Assembly: GCF_007109225.1 (NCBI RefSeq) | Contig: NZ_VJZK01000004.1 | Coordinates: 248,001-312,000, forward strand | DNA: 64,000 nt | Direction: 5' to 3' | Source: Flavobacterium sp. GT3R68 | GTDB lineage: Bacteria; Bacteroidota; Bacteroidia; Flavobacteriales; Flavobacteriaceae | In this document: positions 52,322-61,638 of the stretch, in pieces | Layout of the letters: each line of letters begins with the position of its first letter | How positions within the stretch are numbered: position 1 is the stretch's first letter | Made by a program: the position numbers and the translations under genes | The notes under the pieces: model-generated | The model's input: the letters and a program-made list of their open reading frames with translations, nothing else | The model's database searches: none | What the model was told of the DNA's origin: nothing

Positions 52322-52355
52322 ATAAAAAACCGTCTGAAATTTCTTTCAAACAGTT
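52322..52355 (-). terminator. Terminator left from the decayed PLP enzyme gene
   Basis: In the minus transcript AACUGUUUGAAA (52355-52344) pairs with UUUCAGACGGUU (52339-52328) around a GAAA loop, two G-U pairs, then U-rich. It follows the pseudogene stop at 52378 by 23 nt, so the 3' signals remain intact. Confidence 0.75.
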
Positions 52356-52377
52356 TGACTTGTAAGTAAGCTGTAAA

Positions 52378-52710
52378 CTATTGTATTGCAGTAGTTTCTG
52401 AATTTAAAACGCTCAGTTCGGTCATGCAGGCCTGCATCATTTCAAAGGTGCGTTGGACACCATTATCCAGTCCGATAGAAAACCGGATCAAACCAACTGC
52501 CAGTTCCATTTCATCTTGTTCTTATAACGGAATTTATGATGAAGTCAAAGTTCCCGGAGCACTGAGCAAAGTTTTGTAAAATTCTAAACTAGGTTTCGCT
52601 CTTGCATCAATTCCATTATTTCATTCGCTTGTCCAGTGTTCCCACATCCAAAGTCATCATTCCTCAAAACCATACTCAGGAATAATCTTGTTTTTATAAG
52701 CTTCACTCAT
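52378..52710 (-). pseudogene. Remnant of a Cys/Met-metabolism PLP enzyme (methionine gamma-lyase type)
   Basis: Fragments in three frames match the C-terminal third of this family. SEAYKNKIIPEYGF and MTLDVGTLDK come first. A lost base is followed by NEIMELMQERNL. Then come FYKTLLSAPGTLTSS, a stop in place of Glu, IP, and a second stop in place of Glu. The end is DEMELAVGLIRFSIGLDN with QRTFEMMQACMTELSVL. The N-terminal two thirds, with the PLP lysine, are gone. Two apparent GAA-to-TAA changes, at least two frameshifts and an internal loss of about eight residues show long decay. Intact relatives make sulfur amino-acid lyases or sulfhydrylases. An Lrp-type regulator lies just beyond and was probably its partner. 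Confidence 0.85.
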
Positions 52711-52847
52711 AAGCAGTCAAAAGTCAATAAAATCAAATAATTAGATTATAAAACTATAAAATGCTATTTTTGAAGTTAAATTTACACAACAATTGTTTAA
52801 TATTTAGCAATTGCCGATTATCTTAAAGCGGCTTAAAACCAAAAATT

Positions 52848-53306
52848 ATGGCATTAGATAACATAGATACCAAACTGCTGGGGTTGCTTCAGGAAGACAG
52901 TAAGAAAACCACGAAAGAATTATCCTTAAAACTAAATCTTTCCGTTACGGCGGTGTACGAACGGATTAAAAAACTCGAAAAAGAAGGCATCATCAGTAAA
53001 TATGTAGCGTTGCTGAATCGGAGCAAAATCCAGAAAGGATTCGTTGTGTTTTGCCATCTCAAACTGACGCAGCATACCAAAGAATTCATTACCCAATTCG
53101 AAAAAGAGGTCGTTCAGCTGAATGAGGTATTGGAATGTTTTCACGTTAGCGGGGATTACGATTACATTCTCAAAATTTGTGTCAAGGACATGGAAGAATA
53201 TAGGGAATTTATGGTGACCAAACTGACAACCTTGCAGCACATCGGAAGTACACACAGTACGTTTATGATCGGTGAAGTAAAAAATACCACAATCTATAAT
53301 TTATAG
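52848..53306 (+). CDS. Lrp/AsnC-family transcription regulator
   Basis: A 152-residue regulator. The N-terminal helix-turn-helix (about 1-55) has LDNIDTKLLGLLQEDSKKTT and LNLSVTAVYERIKKLEKEGI. The C-terminal ligand-binding RAM domain (about 65-150) has VVFCHLKL, VLECFHVSGDYDYILKICVKD and a final STFMIGEVKNT. The family senses amino acids and controls their metabolism. It is divergent from the decayed PLP lyase and, in relatives, often sits beside such an enzyme. The protein itself is intact, so it may now control other genes or be on the way to loss. Confidence 0.93.
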   Translation: MALDNIDTKLLGLLQEDSKKTTKELSLKLNLSVTAVYERIKKLEKEGIISKYVALLNRSKIQKGFVVFCHLKLTQHTKEFITQFEKEVVQLNEVLECFHVSGDYDYILKICVKDMEEYREFMVTKLTTLQHIGSTHSTFMIGEVKNTTIYNL

Positions 53307-53384
53307 AAAAAACTGTCTGAATTTTCATTAGTTTGAGCCATAAATTTTATAAATTTGTACTGATAACCAATTAAATATAATATT

Positions 53385-53981
53385 ATGAAAAGAATAATTT
53401 TATTGGCAGGTTTTATGGTTGCTTTCTCATTCAGCCTTCAGGCTCAAACGCCTAATAAGGAGGAAATGATGAAATCCTGGGGAAAATACATGGCACCGGG
53501 AGAAATGCATAAAATGCTCAGTTCCACTGATGGTGTCTGGACAGAAGACATTACGATGTGGATGGATCCTTCGGCACCACCGACAAAAAGTAAAGCCAAA
53601 GCCACTAACCGAATGATTATGGGCGGCAGATATCAGGAATCCAAACACGTTGGTACATTTGACGGAAAAAAATTTGAGGGGTTTGGGACCCTAGGTTATG
53701 ACAATGCAAAAAAAGTATTTCAAAGCACCTGGATCGATAACATGGGTACAGGAACAATGTTTATGGAAGGAACTTGGGATGCCGCAACAAAAACGGTAAA
53801 TTTCAAAGGAAAATGTGTCGATCCAAGCAGTGGCCAGGAAATGGATGTGAGGGAGGTTTACACAATGATGGATAATAACAATCATAAGATGACAATGTAT
53901 ATGACGATGCCGGGGCAATCCGAAATGAAAACCATGGAAATCCTTTTAAAAAGAGTAGGGAACCAGCCGGTAAAAAAATAA
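53385..53981 (+). CDS. Secreted DUF1579 protein
   Basis: A 198-residue protein with signal peptide (cut near SLQAQ). The mature part has the DUF1579 layout: MLSSTDGVWTEDITMWMD, then ATNRMIMGGRYQESKHVGTF, GFGTLGYDNAKKVFQSTWID and MFMEGTWDA. It is an antiparallel beta sheet fold like a lipocalin. The Met-rich stretches are notable. The function of the family is unknown. It has its own terminator and is 78 bp from the Lrp gene on the same strand. Confidence 0.88.
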   Translation: MKRIILLAGFMVAFSFSLQAQTPNKEEMMKSWGKYMAPGEMHKMLSSTDGVWTEDITMWMDPSAPPTKSKAKATNRMIMGGRYQESKHVGTFDGKKFEGFGTLGYDNAKKVFQSTWIDNMGTGTMFMEGTWDAATKTVNFKGKCVDPSSGQEMDVREVYTMMDNNNHKMTMYMTMPGQSEMKTMEILLKRVGNQPVKK

Positions 53982-54002
53982 GAATAATTAATTCTGATTC
54001 TC

Positions 54003-54037
54003 AAAAAGGGACAGCTGCATTTCGGCTGTCCCTTTTT
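54003..54037 (+). terminator. Terminator of the DUF1579 gene
   Basis: AAAAAGGGACAGC (54003-54015) pairs with GCTGTCCCTTTTT (54025-54037) over nine bases. It starts 22 nt after the stop. Confidence 0.85.
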
Positions 54038-54082
54038 ATATTATTTCCTTAGTAAACGATCCGCTTTATGAACAAAATTCAT

Positions 54083-54090
54083 TAATTTTG
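54083..54090 (+). promoter_or_regulatory. lpdA: Candidate -7 element of lpdA
   Basis: TAATTTTG matches TAnnTTTG, 43 nt before the lpdA ATG at 54134. No exact TTTG lies at the right distance upstream, so the match is partial. Confidence 0.4.
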
Positions 54091-54133
54091 TCACGCAATT
54101 TTTAAAAAAAAACACAACAAAATAAAATAAACT

Positions 54134-55537
54134 ATGAGTTCATTTGATGTAGTCATTATAGGTTCTGGTCCCGGAGGATATGTAGCAGCCATCCGTTGCG
54201 CGCAATTAGGAATGAAAACTGCCATTATCGAGAAGTATTCAACGCTGGGAGGAACTTGTCTTAACGTAGGTTGTATTCCTTCAAAAGCGTTATTGGCATC
54301 TTCTCACCACTTTGACGAGATTGCTCATTTTGCTGACCACGGAATCGAAATTTCCGGTGACGTAAAAGTGAACCTGGAAAAAATGATTGCTCGCAAACAG
54401 GCGGTAGTTGACCAGACTTCTGGCGGAGTGAAATTCCTGATGGATAAAAATAAAATCACTGTTTTTGAAGGAATCGGATCTTTTGTTGATGCTACTCATG
54501 TGGCTGTTGCCAAAGCTGACGGAACTGCTGAAACCTTAGAAGCTAAAAATATTATCATAGCGACCGGTTCTAAACCATCTTCGCTGCCTTTTATCCAAAT
54601 AGACAAAGAAAGAATCATTACTTCAACCGAAGCATTGAAACTTAAAGAAGTGCCAAAACACCTTGTTATTATTGGAGGTGGTGTTATCGGAATCGAATTA
54701 GGACAAGTATACCTTCGTTTGGGAGCACAGGTTTCGGTAGTGGAATTCATGGACCGGATCATCCCGGGAATGGACGCTTCATTATCTAAAGAATTAACCA
54801 AAGTCCTGAAAAAACAAGGAATGAAATTTTACGTTTCACACAAAGTGAAATCAGTGGAAAGAAATGGGGATATAGTTGCTGTTCAGGCAGAGAATGCAAA
54901 AGGGGAAACCATTACGTTGGAAGGTAATTACGCTTTAGTTTCTGTGGGCCGTCGTCCGTACACAGATGGATTGAATGCCGATAAAGCCGGTGTGAAAATT
55001 TCTGACAGAGGACAAGTGGAAGTAAACGATCACCTGCAGACTTCAGCTGCTAATATTTATGCTATCGGAGATGTAGTTCGTGGTGCAATGTTGGCGCATA
55101 AAGCCGAAGAAGAAGGGGTAATGGTTGCTGAAATTCTTGCCGGACAAAAACCTCATATTGATTATAACCTGATTCCTGGTGTGGTGTATACCTGGCCGGA
55201 GGTTGCTGCGGTTGGACAAACAGAAGAGCAATTGAAAGCTTCCGGTGTCGAATTTAAAGCGGGTAGTTTCCCATTCAAAGCATTAGGCCGTGCCCGTGCG
55301 GGTGGTGATCTGGACGGATTTGTGAAAATTCTTGCTGACGCCAAGACCGATGAAGTGTTGGGTGTTCACATGATTGGGGCCCGTTGTGCCGATTTAATTG
55401 CTGAAGCAGTTACTGCAATGGAATTTAAAGCCTCTGCTGAAGATATCTCCAGAATGTCACACGCGCATCCAACTTTTGCGGAAGCAATCAAAGAAGCGGC
55501 TCTTGCTGCAACTGATAACAGAGCGTTGCATGTTTAA
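54134..55537 (+). CDS. lpdA: Dihydrolipoyl dehydrogenase
   Basis: A 467-residue flavoprotein, the E3 subunit of 2-oxo acid dehydrogenase complexes and the glycine cleavage system. It has the FAD motif IGSGPGGYVAAI, the redox-active disulfide in GGTCLNVGCIPSKA, the NAD motif IIGGGVIGIELG and the second FAD motif YAIGDVVRGAMLAHKAEEEG. The C-terminal catalytic His-Glu is in SHAHPTFAEAIKEA. All are intact. It is alone here, with no E1 or E2 beside it, so one E3 probably serves several complexes. It has its own promoter region and terminator. Confidence 0.97.
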   Translation: MSSFDVVIIGSGPGGYVAAIRCAQLGMKTAIIEKYSTLGGTCLNVGCIPSKALLASSHHFDEIAHFADHGIEISGDVKVNLEKMIARKQAVVDQTSGGVKFLMDKNKITVFEGIGSFVDATHVAVAKADGTAETLEAKNIIIATGSKPSSLPFIQIDKERIITSTEALKLKEVPKHLVIIGGGVIGIELGQVYLRLGAQVSVVEFMDRIIPGMDASLSKELTKVLKKQGMKFYVSHKVKSVERNGDIVAVQAENAKGETITLEGNYALVSVGRRPYTDGLNADKAGVKISDRGQVEVNDHLQTSAANIYAIGDVVRGAMLAHKAEEEGVMVAEILAGQKPHIDYNLIPGVVYTWPEVAAVGQTEEQLKASGVEFKAGSFPFKALGRARAGGDLDGFVKILADAKTDEVLGVHMIGARCADLIAEAVTAMEFKASAEDISRMSHAHPTFAEAIKEAALAATDNRALHV

Positions 55538-55560
55538 GGCTTTAAAAATTTCTATTATAA

Positions 55561-55588
55561 AAAAAAACCGTCATCTGACGGTTTTTTT
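55561..55588. terminator. Bidirectional terminator between lpdA and doxX
   Basis: AAAAAAACCGTC (55561-55572) pairs with GACGGTTTTTTT (55577-55588) over ATCT. It lies between convergent stops. Confidence 0.85.
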
Positions 55589-55592
55589 ATGC

Positions 55593-55973
55593 TTATTCTT
55601 TAGCAACAAATATTCCTTTGTAATTGTTCCAATGACGGTATATCAAAAATAAATTCCCTAAAAATAAAAATAGGGCAACCGGAATTCCTTCAGGCGACAT
55701 AAAAAAGTTGATAAATAAGATATTTATCGTAATCGGTAAAATCAGGAGGCTGGCTAATGTTACATAACGACCGGAAACAAAGGCTATACCACAAAGTAAT
55801 TCAATGGATTTAGCTAGTGGCATCAGATAGGTAGATGCCACCAATCCCACTTGAAAAGCTTTAAAGTTACCGGTTACTACCGGTTCTGGAGCTAAATTTA
55901 AGAAGTAACTGATGGAGGCGAAGAGAAGTAAAAGGCCAATCAATACACGAACAATAATGGTTGCGATTTTCAT
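55593..55973 (-). CDS. DoxX-like small membrane protein
   Basis: A 126-residue protein with four helices (about 5-22, 42-65, 70-92, 100-117). The pattern RVLIGLLLLFASISYF and LAKSIELLCGIAFV with ALFLFLGNLFLIY is that of the DoxX/MauE superfamily. The family includes quinol oxidase subunits and proteins needed for redox balance, but this short form has no assigned reaction. It is convergent with lpdA and has no operon partner. Confidence 0.85.
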   Translation of the reverse strand: MKIATIIVRVLIGLLLLFASISYFLNLAPEPVVTGNFKAFQVGLVASTYLMPLAKSIELLCGIAFVSGRYVTLASLLILPITINILFINFFMSPEGIPVALFLFLGNLFLIYRHWNNYKGIFVAKE

Positions 55974-56399
55974 AATAAGGCAGTTTTGGTTGGTTAATAG
56001 ATGTACTCGTCGTTACTGTTTTTGATTGGATACTTTACTTCCTGATGCTAATTTTTCAGGCGTAATTTTAATCGAAACTATAGGGTCTTATAGTGCGGAT
56101 TATTGCATACTTTTAATTAAAGCTGTCGAATCACTATCAAAGATACAATATTATAGTTAAATTAAAAAGAAAATGCTATCGAACCGATGTATTTATTTTC
56201 TTATTTTTTTGAATTCTTTTTATAATGAATTAAATGACAATTCCTATTAAAGCCAAAGCCCATAACTGCCCTTATCGATAATTAAATCAGGTTTTTATGT
56301 GAATATGATTTCATCGTAAAAAGCGTGACAATTTTTTGCAATAATCCCATCACGCGAAAATTTTTATTGTAATTTTGAATTTCATAAATATTCTGTTTT
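55974..56399. other. Intergenic region before pabB with a hairpin and -7 element
   Basis: About 425 bp. GCGTGA (56323-56328) and TCACGC (56350-56355) form a 6-bp inverted repeat with a 21-nt loop. TAATTTTG at 56370-56377 matches the -7 consensus and would start a transcript 17 nt before the TTG at 56400. The rest is AT-rich with no supported gene. Confidence 0.4.
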
Positions 56400-57698
56400 T
56401 TGAGAACTTCTTTTAAGCATTCCATTTCCAATCCGGCCCAGTTCAAACAGCAGCTTTTAGTATGGGCACAGCATTTTCGTGAAGTTATCTTTCTGGATAG
56501 CAATCAGTATCCGCAACAATATTCTTCTTACGATTGTGTTCTTGCTGTGGATGCGTTCACTTCCATAAAAACGGATTATCACAATGCTTTTGAGGATTTA
56601 AAAGTTTATCAGCAAACGACTAAAGACTGGCTTTTCGGTTACCTGTCTTATGATTTAAAAAATGATGTTGAAGAATTGCAATCTGCTAATGGAGATCAAC
56701 TCGAATTTCCCGATTTATTTTTCTTTCAGCCAAAAAAAATATTTCTTTTAAAAGACAATGATCTGGAGATTCATTATCTTAATATGTGTGATGATGAACT
56801 TCATGATGATTTGGAAGAAATCGTGAATTTGGAAACAATCCTTGAAGACTCTAATACTGTTATCGAAATACAACAGCGAATCCCAAAAGAACAGTATCTT
56901 TTGAAGATTAAGGAAATGCTCGTTCATATTCATCGTGGCGATATTTATGAAGCTAATTTCTGTATGGAGTTTTACGCTGATTATACCGAGATTAATCCTT
57001 TGGAAATGTATCATAAACTTAATGTCATTTCTGAAACGCCCTTTGCCGCTTACTTTAAAAACAACAAACAATTTTTACTTTGCGCTTCCCCCGAACGCTA
57101 TTTGCGGAAGGAAGGCACAAAAGTCATAACCCAGCCGATAAAAGGTACAGCAAAACGCAATTTCGATTTAATTGCCGATAATCAAGCCATGGAAGATTTA
57201 CAGGCTGATCCAAAAGAGCGGGCCGAAAACACAATGATAGTCGATTTGGTTCGGAATGACTTATCGCACACTGCCGAAAAAGGTTCGGTAAAAGTGGAAG
57301 AATTATGTGCTATTTATACTTTCAAGCAAGTACATCAAATGATTTCGACGATTGTTTCTGAAGTGGCGCATCATATATCACCGGTAGATATTATCAAAAC
57401 CACATTCCCCATGGGAAGCATGACCGGGGCACCCAAAATATCTGCCATGAAAATCATCGAAGATTTAGAGGAAACCAAACGCGGATTGTACAGTGGCGCC
57501 ATCGGTTATTTCACACCTGATGGAAACTTCGATTTCAATGTTGTCATCCGAAGTATCTTATATAATCACGAAAATCAATATGTTTCTTTTTCGGTTGGAA
57601 GCGCGATAACAGCCCAATCCATTCCGGAAAATGAATATGAAGAATGTCTGTTGAAAGCAAAAGCAATGCGACAGGTATTGAATAATCAACAGGAATGA
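56400..57698 (+). CDS. pabB: Aminodeoxychorismate synthase component I
   Basis: A 432-residue enzyme for p-aminobenzoate and so folate. It starts at TTG (56400): a stop lies five codons upstream and the next residues MRTSFKHSIS match the usual start. The chorismate-binding half (about 165-430) has KIKEMLVHIHRGDIYEANFC, IKGTAKR, ENTMIVDLVRNDLS, TFPMGSMTGAPKI and SGAIGYF. TFPMGSMTGAPK is the PabB form, not the TrpE form, and ENTMIVDLVRNDL is typical of this class. The glutaminase partner PabA is not adjacent. tilS follows after 58 nt. Confidence 0.93.
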   Translation: MRTSFKHSISNPAQFKQQLLVWAQHFREVIFLDSNQYPQQYSSYDCVLAVDAFTSIKTDYHNAFEDLKVYQQTTKDWLFGYLSYDLKNDVEELQSANGDQLEFPDLFFFQPKKIFLLKDNDLEIHYLNMCDDELHDDLEEIVNLETILEDSNTVIEIQQRIPKEQYLLKIKEMLVHIHRGDIYEANFCMEFYADYTEINPLEMYHKLNVISETPFAAYFKNNKQFLLCASPERYLRKEGTKVITQPIKGTAKRNFDLIADNQAMEDLQADPKERAENTMIVDLVRNDLSHTAEKGSVKVEELCAIYTFKQVHQMISTIVSEVAHHISPVDIIKTTFPMGSMTGAPKISAMKIIEDLEETKRGLYSGAIGYFTPDGNFDFNVVIRSILYNHENQYVSFSVGSAITAQSIPENEYEECLLKAKAMRQVLNNQQE

Positions 57699-57756
57699 CT
57701 CACTTTTTGTCGCTGAAGTAAATTTTTTATGTCCGCTAAAATTCTTACTTTTGATT

Positions 57757-59070
57757 ATGTTACAAAAACTTCAAAATCATCTCCACGCTAATCTTCCATT
57801 TCTTGTTGGAAAAAAACTTCTTTTAGCGACCAGCGGAGGATTAGACAGTATGGTAATGGCCGATTTGTTCCATCAATTGGATTATGAAATTGCGCTGGCA
57901 CATTGTAATTTTCAATTGCGTGGAGTAGAAAGTTTTGAAGACCAGAATTTTGTACAGGACTATGCCACTCAAAATGAAATTCGATTATTCGTAACCCAAT
58001 TTGATACCGAGGCTTTCGCCAAAGATTATAAACTTTCCACGCAAGTGGCTGCCCGGGAGTTGCGTTACAACTGGTTTTATGAGCTTTTGGAAACCGAAAA
58101 ATACGATTACATCCTGACGGCCCATCATGCGGACGACAGTCTGGAAACTTTCCTCATCAATTTATCACGTGGTACGGGTCTGGAAGGACTTGATGGAATT
58201 CCGATGAAGAACAGTCAGGTCATTCGTCCGTTTTTAGCCTTTAGCAGGAGCGAAATTTTGGATTATGCAGTCTCGCATGAAATTCAATGGCGGGAGGACA
58301 GCAGCAATGCCTCAGACAAATACTTACGCAACAAGATTCGCCATGATGTTGTGCCGGTACTCAAAGAAATAAATCCAGACTTTCTAGCCGCTTTTCAAAA
58401 GACACAAACCTATTTGCAGGAAGCCACAAAAATGGTGGAAGATGCTGCTATTATGGTTTATCACCAAGTGGCTAAAGATGAAGGCGATGCTATTCATTTC
58501 GATTTGAAGCAATTGATGCGATTGCCAAACTATAGGTCGTATTTGTATCAATGGCTCAATGAATTCGGTTTTACTTCTTGGGGAGATATTTATGATCTTG
58601 TAGAGGCGCAATCAGGAAAACAGGTTTTTTCAGAAAGTTTCAGATTACTAAAGGACCGCGGCCTTTTAATAGTTGCGCCTCTTTCACATATTGACAGAGC
58701 AAAAGAATTTGTCATTGAGCAAAATCAAACAGAAGTTAATTTTCCTATAAAACTTGCTTTTCGGCAAGTGACGGATATTTCAGTGGAAGAAAATTCCGCT
58801 ATCTTTGTGGACGAAGACCAACTGACATTTCCTTTGGTATTAAGACGATGGCAGGAAGGTGATTCGTTTTTTCCTTTGGGAATGGATGGTAAATCAAAAA
58901 AGGTGAGCAAACTTTTTAAAGACCTGAAATTAAGCCTTATTGAAAAGGAAAATAGCTGGCTTTTATGCTGTGCCAACCAAATTGTATGGGTGGTAGGAAT
59001 ACGTCAGGACGAACGTTTTAAAATAACTAACACAACTCAAAATAGATTACAAATCGCACTTATAAAATGA
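57757..59070 (+). CDS. tilS: tRNA(Ile)-lysidine synthetase
   Basis: About 437 residues from the ATG at 57757. It adds lysine to C34 of the CAU anticodon of tRNA-Ile, which lets it read AUA. The PP-loop motif LLATSGGLDSMVMADLF binds ATP. ALAHCNFQLRG and YILTAHHADDSLETFLINLSRGTGL are the family blocks, and DKYLRNKIRHDVVP binds tRNA. The C-terminal domain has RRWQEGDSFFPLGM and KKVSKLFKD. The protein is essential in most bacteria. Its stop overlaps the dsbD start by 4 nt (ATGA). Confidence 0.96.
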   Translation: MLQKLQNHLHANLPFLVGKKLLLATSGGLDSMVMADLFHQLDYEIALAHCNFQLRGVESFEDQNFVQDYATQNEIRLFVTQFDTEAFAKDYKLSTQVAARELRYNWFYELLETEKYDYILTAHHADDSLETFLINLSRGTGLEGLDGIPMKNSQVIRPFLAFSRSEILDYAVSHEIQWREDSSNASDKYLRNKIRHDVVPVLKEINPDFLAAFQKTQTYLQEATKMVEDAAIMVYHQVAKDEGDAIHFDLKQLMRLPNYRSYLYQWLNEFGFTSWGDIYDLVEAQSGKQVFSESFRLLKDRGLLIVAPLSHIDRAKEFVIEQNQTEVNFPIKLAFRQVTDISVEENSAIFVDEDQLTFPLVLRRWQEGDSFFPLGMDGKSKKVSKLFKDLKLSLIEKENSWLLCCANQIVWVVGIRQDERFKITNTTQNRLQIALIK

Positions 59071-61151
59071 AATTCAATCCAACCCCAAAGTTAAACCAAC
59101 CAAAATCACGAACTAATCAAACGGGCAAAAAGTTACTTTTTTTACTCCTGGCTTTCTTTGCATTTCTAAATGTATCCGCTCAAATCCTGAATCCGGTAAA
59201 ATGGAAAACTTCTCTTGAAAAAATATCGGATAGTGAGGTACTGTTGATTTTTGATGCAACGATTGAGGCTGATTGGCATTTGTATTCACAATTTACACCT
59301 GGTGGGGGTGCACTTCCTACTGTTTTTGTTTATAATGGCGCGATTGCAAATTTTCATCTTATTGGGAAAACAAAAGAAAGTACCTATACAAAGGAATTTA
59401 ATGATATTTTTGAAATTGACGAATATTTTTTTGCTAACAAGGCTAAATTCACCCAGTTGGTAAAAATTATCAATCCGAATTTGAATTCAATAAAAGTAAA
59501 AGTAGAATATCAGGTTTGTAAAGATGCGTGTATCCAACAGGAAAAAACATTTGAATTTAAAATACCTGCTCTTAATTTAGCAACAATTGCAAAAGGCGAT
59601 GATGTTGCGGCACCAGATGCAAAAATTACCGCAGATACAATTACCCCACCAGAATTAAGTACTGCCGGGAATACATTCGTTACAGAGAAATCAACTCTTA
59701 AGCCAATGGAAAAGAAAGAAGAGAAAAAAGGGTTATTTACCATTTTTATCATTGCTTTTTTCTCGGGATTTGCTGCATTGTTAACTCCATGCGTATTTCC
59801 TATGATACCCATGACGGTAAGCTTTTTTACCAAACAAAGTAAAACCAAGGCAAAAGGAATTAAAAATGCCATTATTTATGGACTTTCCATTATCTTCATT
59901 TATGTAATATTGGGATTTTTGGTTACCTGGATTTTTGGTGCGGATGCATTGAATGCGCTTTCAACCAATGTTTGGTTTAATATAATTTTCTTTATTCTAC
60001 TAGTGGTTTTTGCCGCATCTTTCTTAGGCGCATTCGAAATAATGTTACCTAACTCCTGGGCCAATAAAGTGGATCGCCAAGCAGACAGAGGTGGAATTAT
60101 AGGAATTCTAGCAATGGCATTAGCGCTGGCCATTGTATCATTTTCATGCACAGGACCTATTGTCGGTACTTTGCTGGTTGAGGCAGCTTCTAAAGGAGGG
60201 ATAGCACCTATTATTGGAATGTTCGGCTTCTCATTGGCTTTAGCTTTGCCGTTTATGCTGTTTGCGATGTTTCCGGGCTGGTTGAATTCATTGCCAAAAT
60301 CTGGAGGCTGGCTCAATACCGTTAAAGTGTTTTTAGGATTTTTGGAATTAGCCTTGGCGTTTAAATTTTTATCCAATGCAGATTTAGTACTTCAATTGCA
60401 TTTATTAGAAAGAGAAGTATTCTTAGCAATATGGATTGTTATTTTTGGAACTTTAGCTTTCTATTTATTTGGAAAAATTACGATGCCACATGACAGTCCG
60501 CTGATGCATATTTCTGTCGGAAGATTGTTCATGGGACTGATGATTATGTCTTTTACGATATATATGATCCCGGGCCTTTGGGGAGCGCCTTTAAAATTAA
60601 TCAGCGCCTTTCCGCCTCCAAAAGAATACAGCGAAAGTCCTTTTGGAATCGATGGCTCCGAGGGAAATACGGTTGGTGTAACGTTACCTGACGGAGCAAA
60701 ATTTGGACCACACGGTATAACGGTTTTCGATGATTATGATAAAGGATTGGCCTACGCCAAAAAAGTAAACAAACCAATTATGCTGGATTTTACAGGCCAT
60801 GCCTGTGTAAATTGCCGCAAAATGGAAAATAATGTCTGGTCAGAAGATGAAATTTTGCCAATTTTAAAAAATGATGTGGTTCTAATTTCTTTATATGTCG
60901 ATGATAAAAGGGAATTACCGAAAGCGGCTCAAGTTGTTTCCGCAACTTCAGGAGAACTTTTGGAAACCATTGGAGATAAATGGAGTGATTTCATGATTTC
61001 CAAATACAAAACCAATACGCAGCCGTTGTATGTCATTACTGATTTGGAAGGAAACAGTCTTAATGAAACTAAGCCAACGATAAGTTACACTCCGAATGTA
61101 ACGGAGTACGAATTATGGCTCAAAACAGGAATTTCAAAATTTAAAAAATAA
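59067..61151 (+). CDS. dsbD: DsbD-type thiol:disulfide interchange protein (CcdA-like)
   Basis: A 694-residue membrane protein. After a signal peptide (cut near NVSAQ), the periplasmic alpha domain (about 40-175) has a Cys pair in VCKDACIQQ. Eight membrane helices (about 220-510) follow, with LLTPCVFPMIPMTVSFF and SFSCTGPIVGTLL, whose cysteines pass electrons across the membrane. The thioredoxin-like gamma domain (about 560-690) has HACVNCRKMENNVW. All three cysteine pairs are present. It takes electrons from cytosolic thioredoxin and reduces periplasmic thiols, needed for cytochrome c maturation. The oxidase cluster beyond its terminator fits that need. Confidence 0.94.
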   Translation: MKFNPTPKLNQPKSRTNQTGKKLLFLLLAFFAFLNVSAQILNPVKWKTSLEKISDSEVLLIFDATIEADWHLYSQFTPGGGALPTVFVYNGAIANFHLIGKTKESTYTKEFNDIFEIDEYFFANKAKFTQLVKIINPNLNSIKVKVEYQVCKDACIQQEKTFEFKIPALNLATIAKGDDVAAPDAKITADTITPPELSTAGNTFVTEKSTLKPMEKKEEKKGLFTIFIIAFFSGFAALLTPCVFPMIPMTVSFFTKQSKTKAKGIKNAIIYGLSIIFIYVILGFLVTWIFGADALNALSTNVWFNIIFFILLVVFAASFLGAFEIMLPNSWANKVDRQADRGGIIGILAMALALAIVSFSCTGPIVGTLLVEAASKGGIAPIIGMFGFSLALALPFMLFAMFPGWLNSLPKSGGWLNTVKVFLGFLELALAFKFLSNADLVLQLHLLEREVFLAIWIVIFGTLAFYLFGKITMPHDSPLMHISVGRLFMGLMIMSFTIYMIPGLWGAPLKLISAFPPPKEYSESPFGIDGSEGNTVGVTLPDGAKFGPHGITVFDDYDKGLAYAKKVNKPIMLDFTGHACVNCRKMENNVWSEDEILPILKNDVVLISLYVDDKRELPKAAQVVSATSGELLETIGDKWSDFMISKYKTNTQPLYVITDLEGNSLNETKPTISYTPNVTEYELWLKTGISKFKK

Positions 61152-61182
61152 AAAAATCCCAACTTAATCGGTTGGGATTTTT
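61152..61182. terminator. Terminator of dsbD
   Basis: AAAAATCCCAAC (61152-61163) pairs with GTTGGGATTTTT (61171-61182) over seven bases. The stem also suits minus-strand transcripts from the oxidase cluster. Confidence 0.85.
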
Positions 61183-61224
61183 GTTTTAATCTTCAAGTGG
61201 GTTTTCCTAAAAATCTATAGAAAA

Positions 61225-61632
61225 CTAGATCCCTTTTATCATTTCCACTGTAAAATAATAAATGGCAAATCCGATAAATCCGATTATTATTGCCCAAAAC
61301 CAAGCTGGTGTTGATTGCGGGGTTTCACTTCCTTCAATCAAAAATTCTTTTTGGTCCCCTTTTCCGTAAGCGTTGATCATTATCGGAATGATGCCATCCA
61401 CGATATCATTTTCGGCGATACCCTCGATTGCAATTGATGGACCGTTCCGAACAATAAAAGGAATGATTCGGATACCTTCTTTGCCGTTAGGATCTTTGCT
61501 CACAATTTTCAGTACGTGATTGCCGTCGACTAATTTTGTGGTATCCAATTCGAAATTTATTGGAACCACAAATTCACCAAAAGGTTGTATCTCTTCATCT
61601 AAAAATATAAAAACAGAACTATTTTTTTTCAT
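61225..61632 (-). CDS. Single-helix protein of the oxidase cluster, unknown family
   Basis: A 135-residue protein. Residues 1-100 form a beta-rich, probably periplasmic domain (SVFIFLDEEIQPFGEFVVPI, LKIVSKDPNGKEGIRIIPFI). A C-terminal membrane helix (about 110-130) has PAWFWAIIIGFIGFAIYYF. No haem motif and no cysteine are present. It lacks a classical N-terminal signal; the C-terminal anchor would place it with the beta domain facing one side. The gap to the 84-residue gene is 6 nt, so it belongs to the oxidase operon. It could assist assembly (a FixH-like role), but no similarity supports this. I do not recognise the family. Confidence 0.75.
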   Translation of the reverse strand: MKKNSSVFIFLDEEIQPFGEFVVPINFELDTTKLVDGNHVLKIVSKDPNGKEGIRIIPFIVRNGPSIAIEGIAENDIVDGIIPIMINAYGKGDQKEFLIEGSETPQSTPAWFWAIIIGFIGFAIYYFTVEMIKGI

Positions 61633-61638
61633 TTTGAT

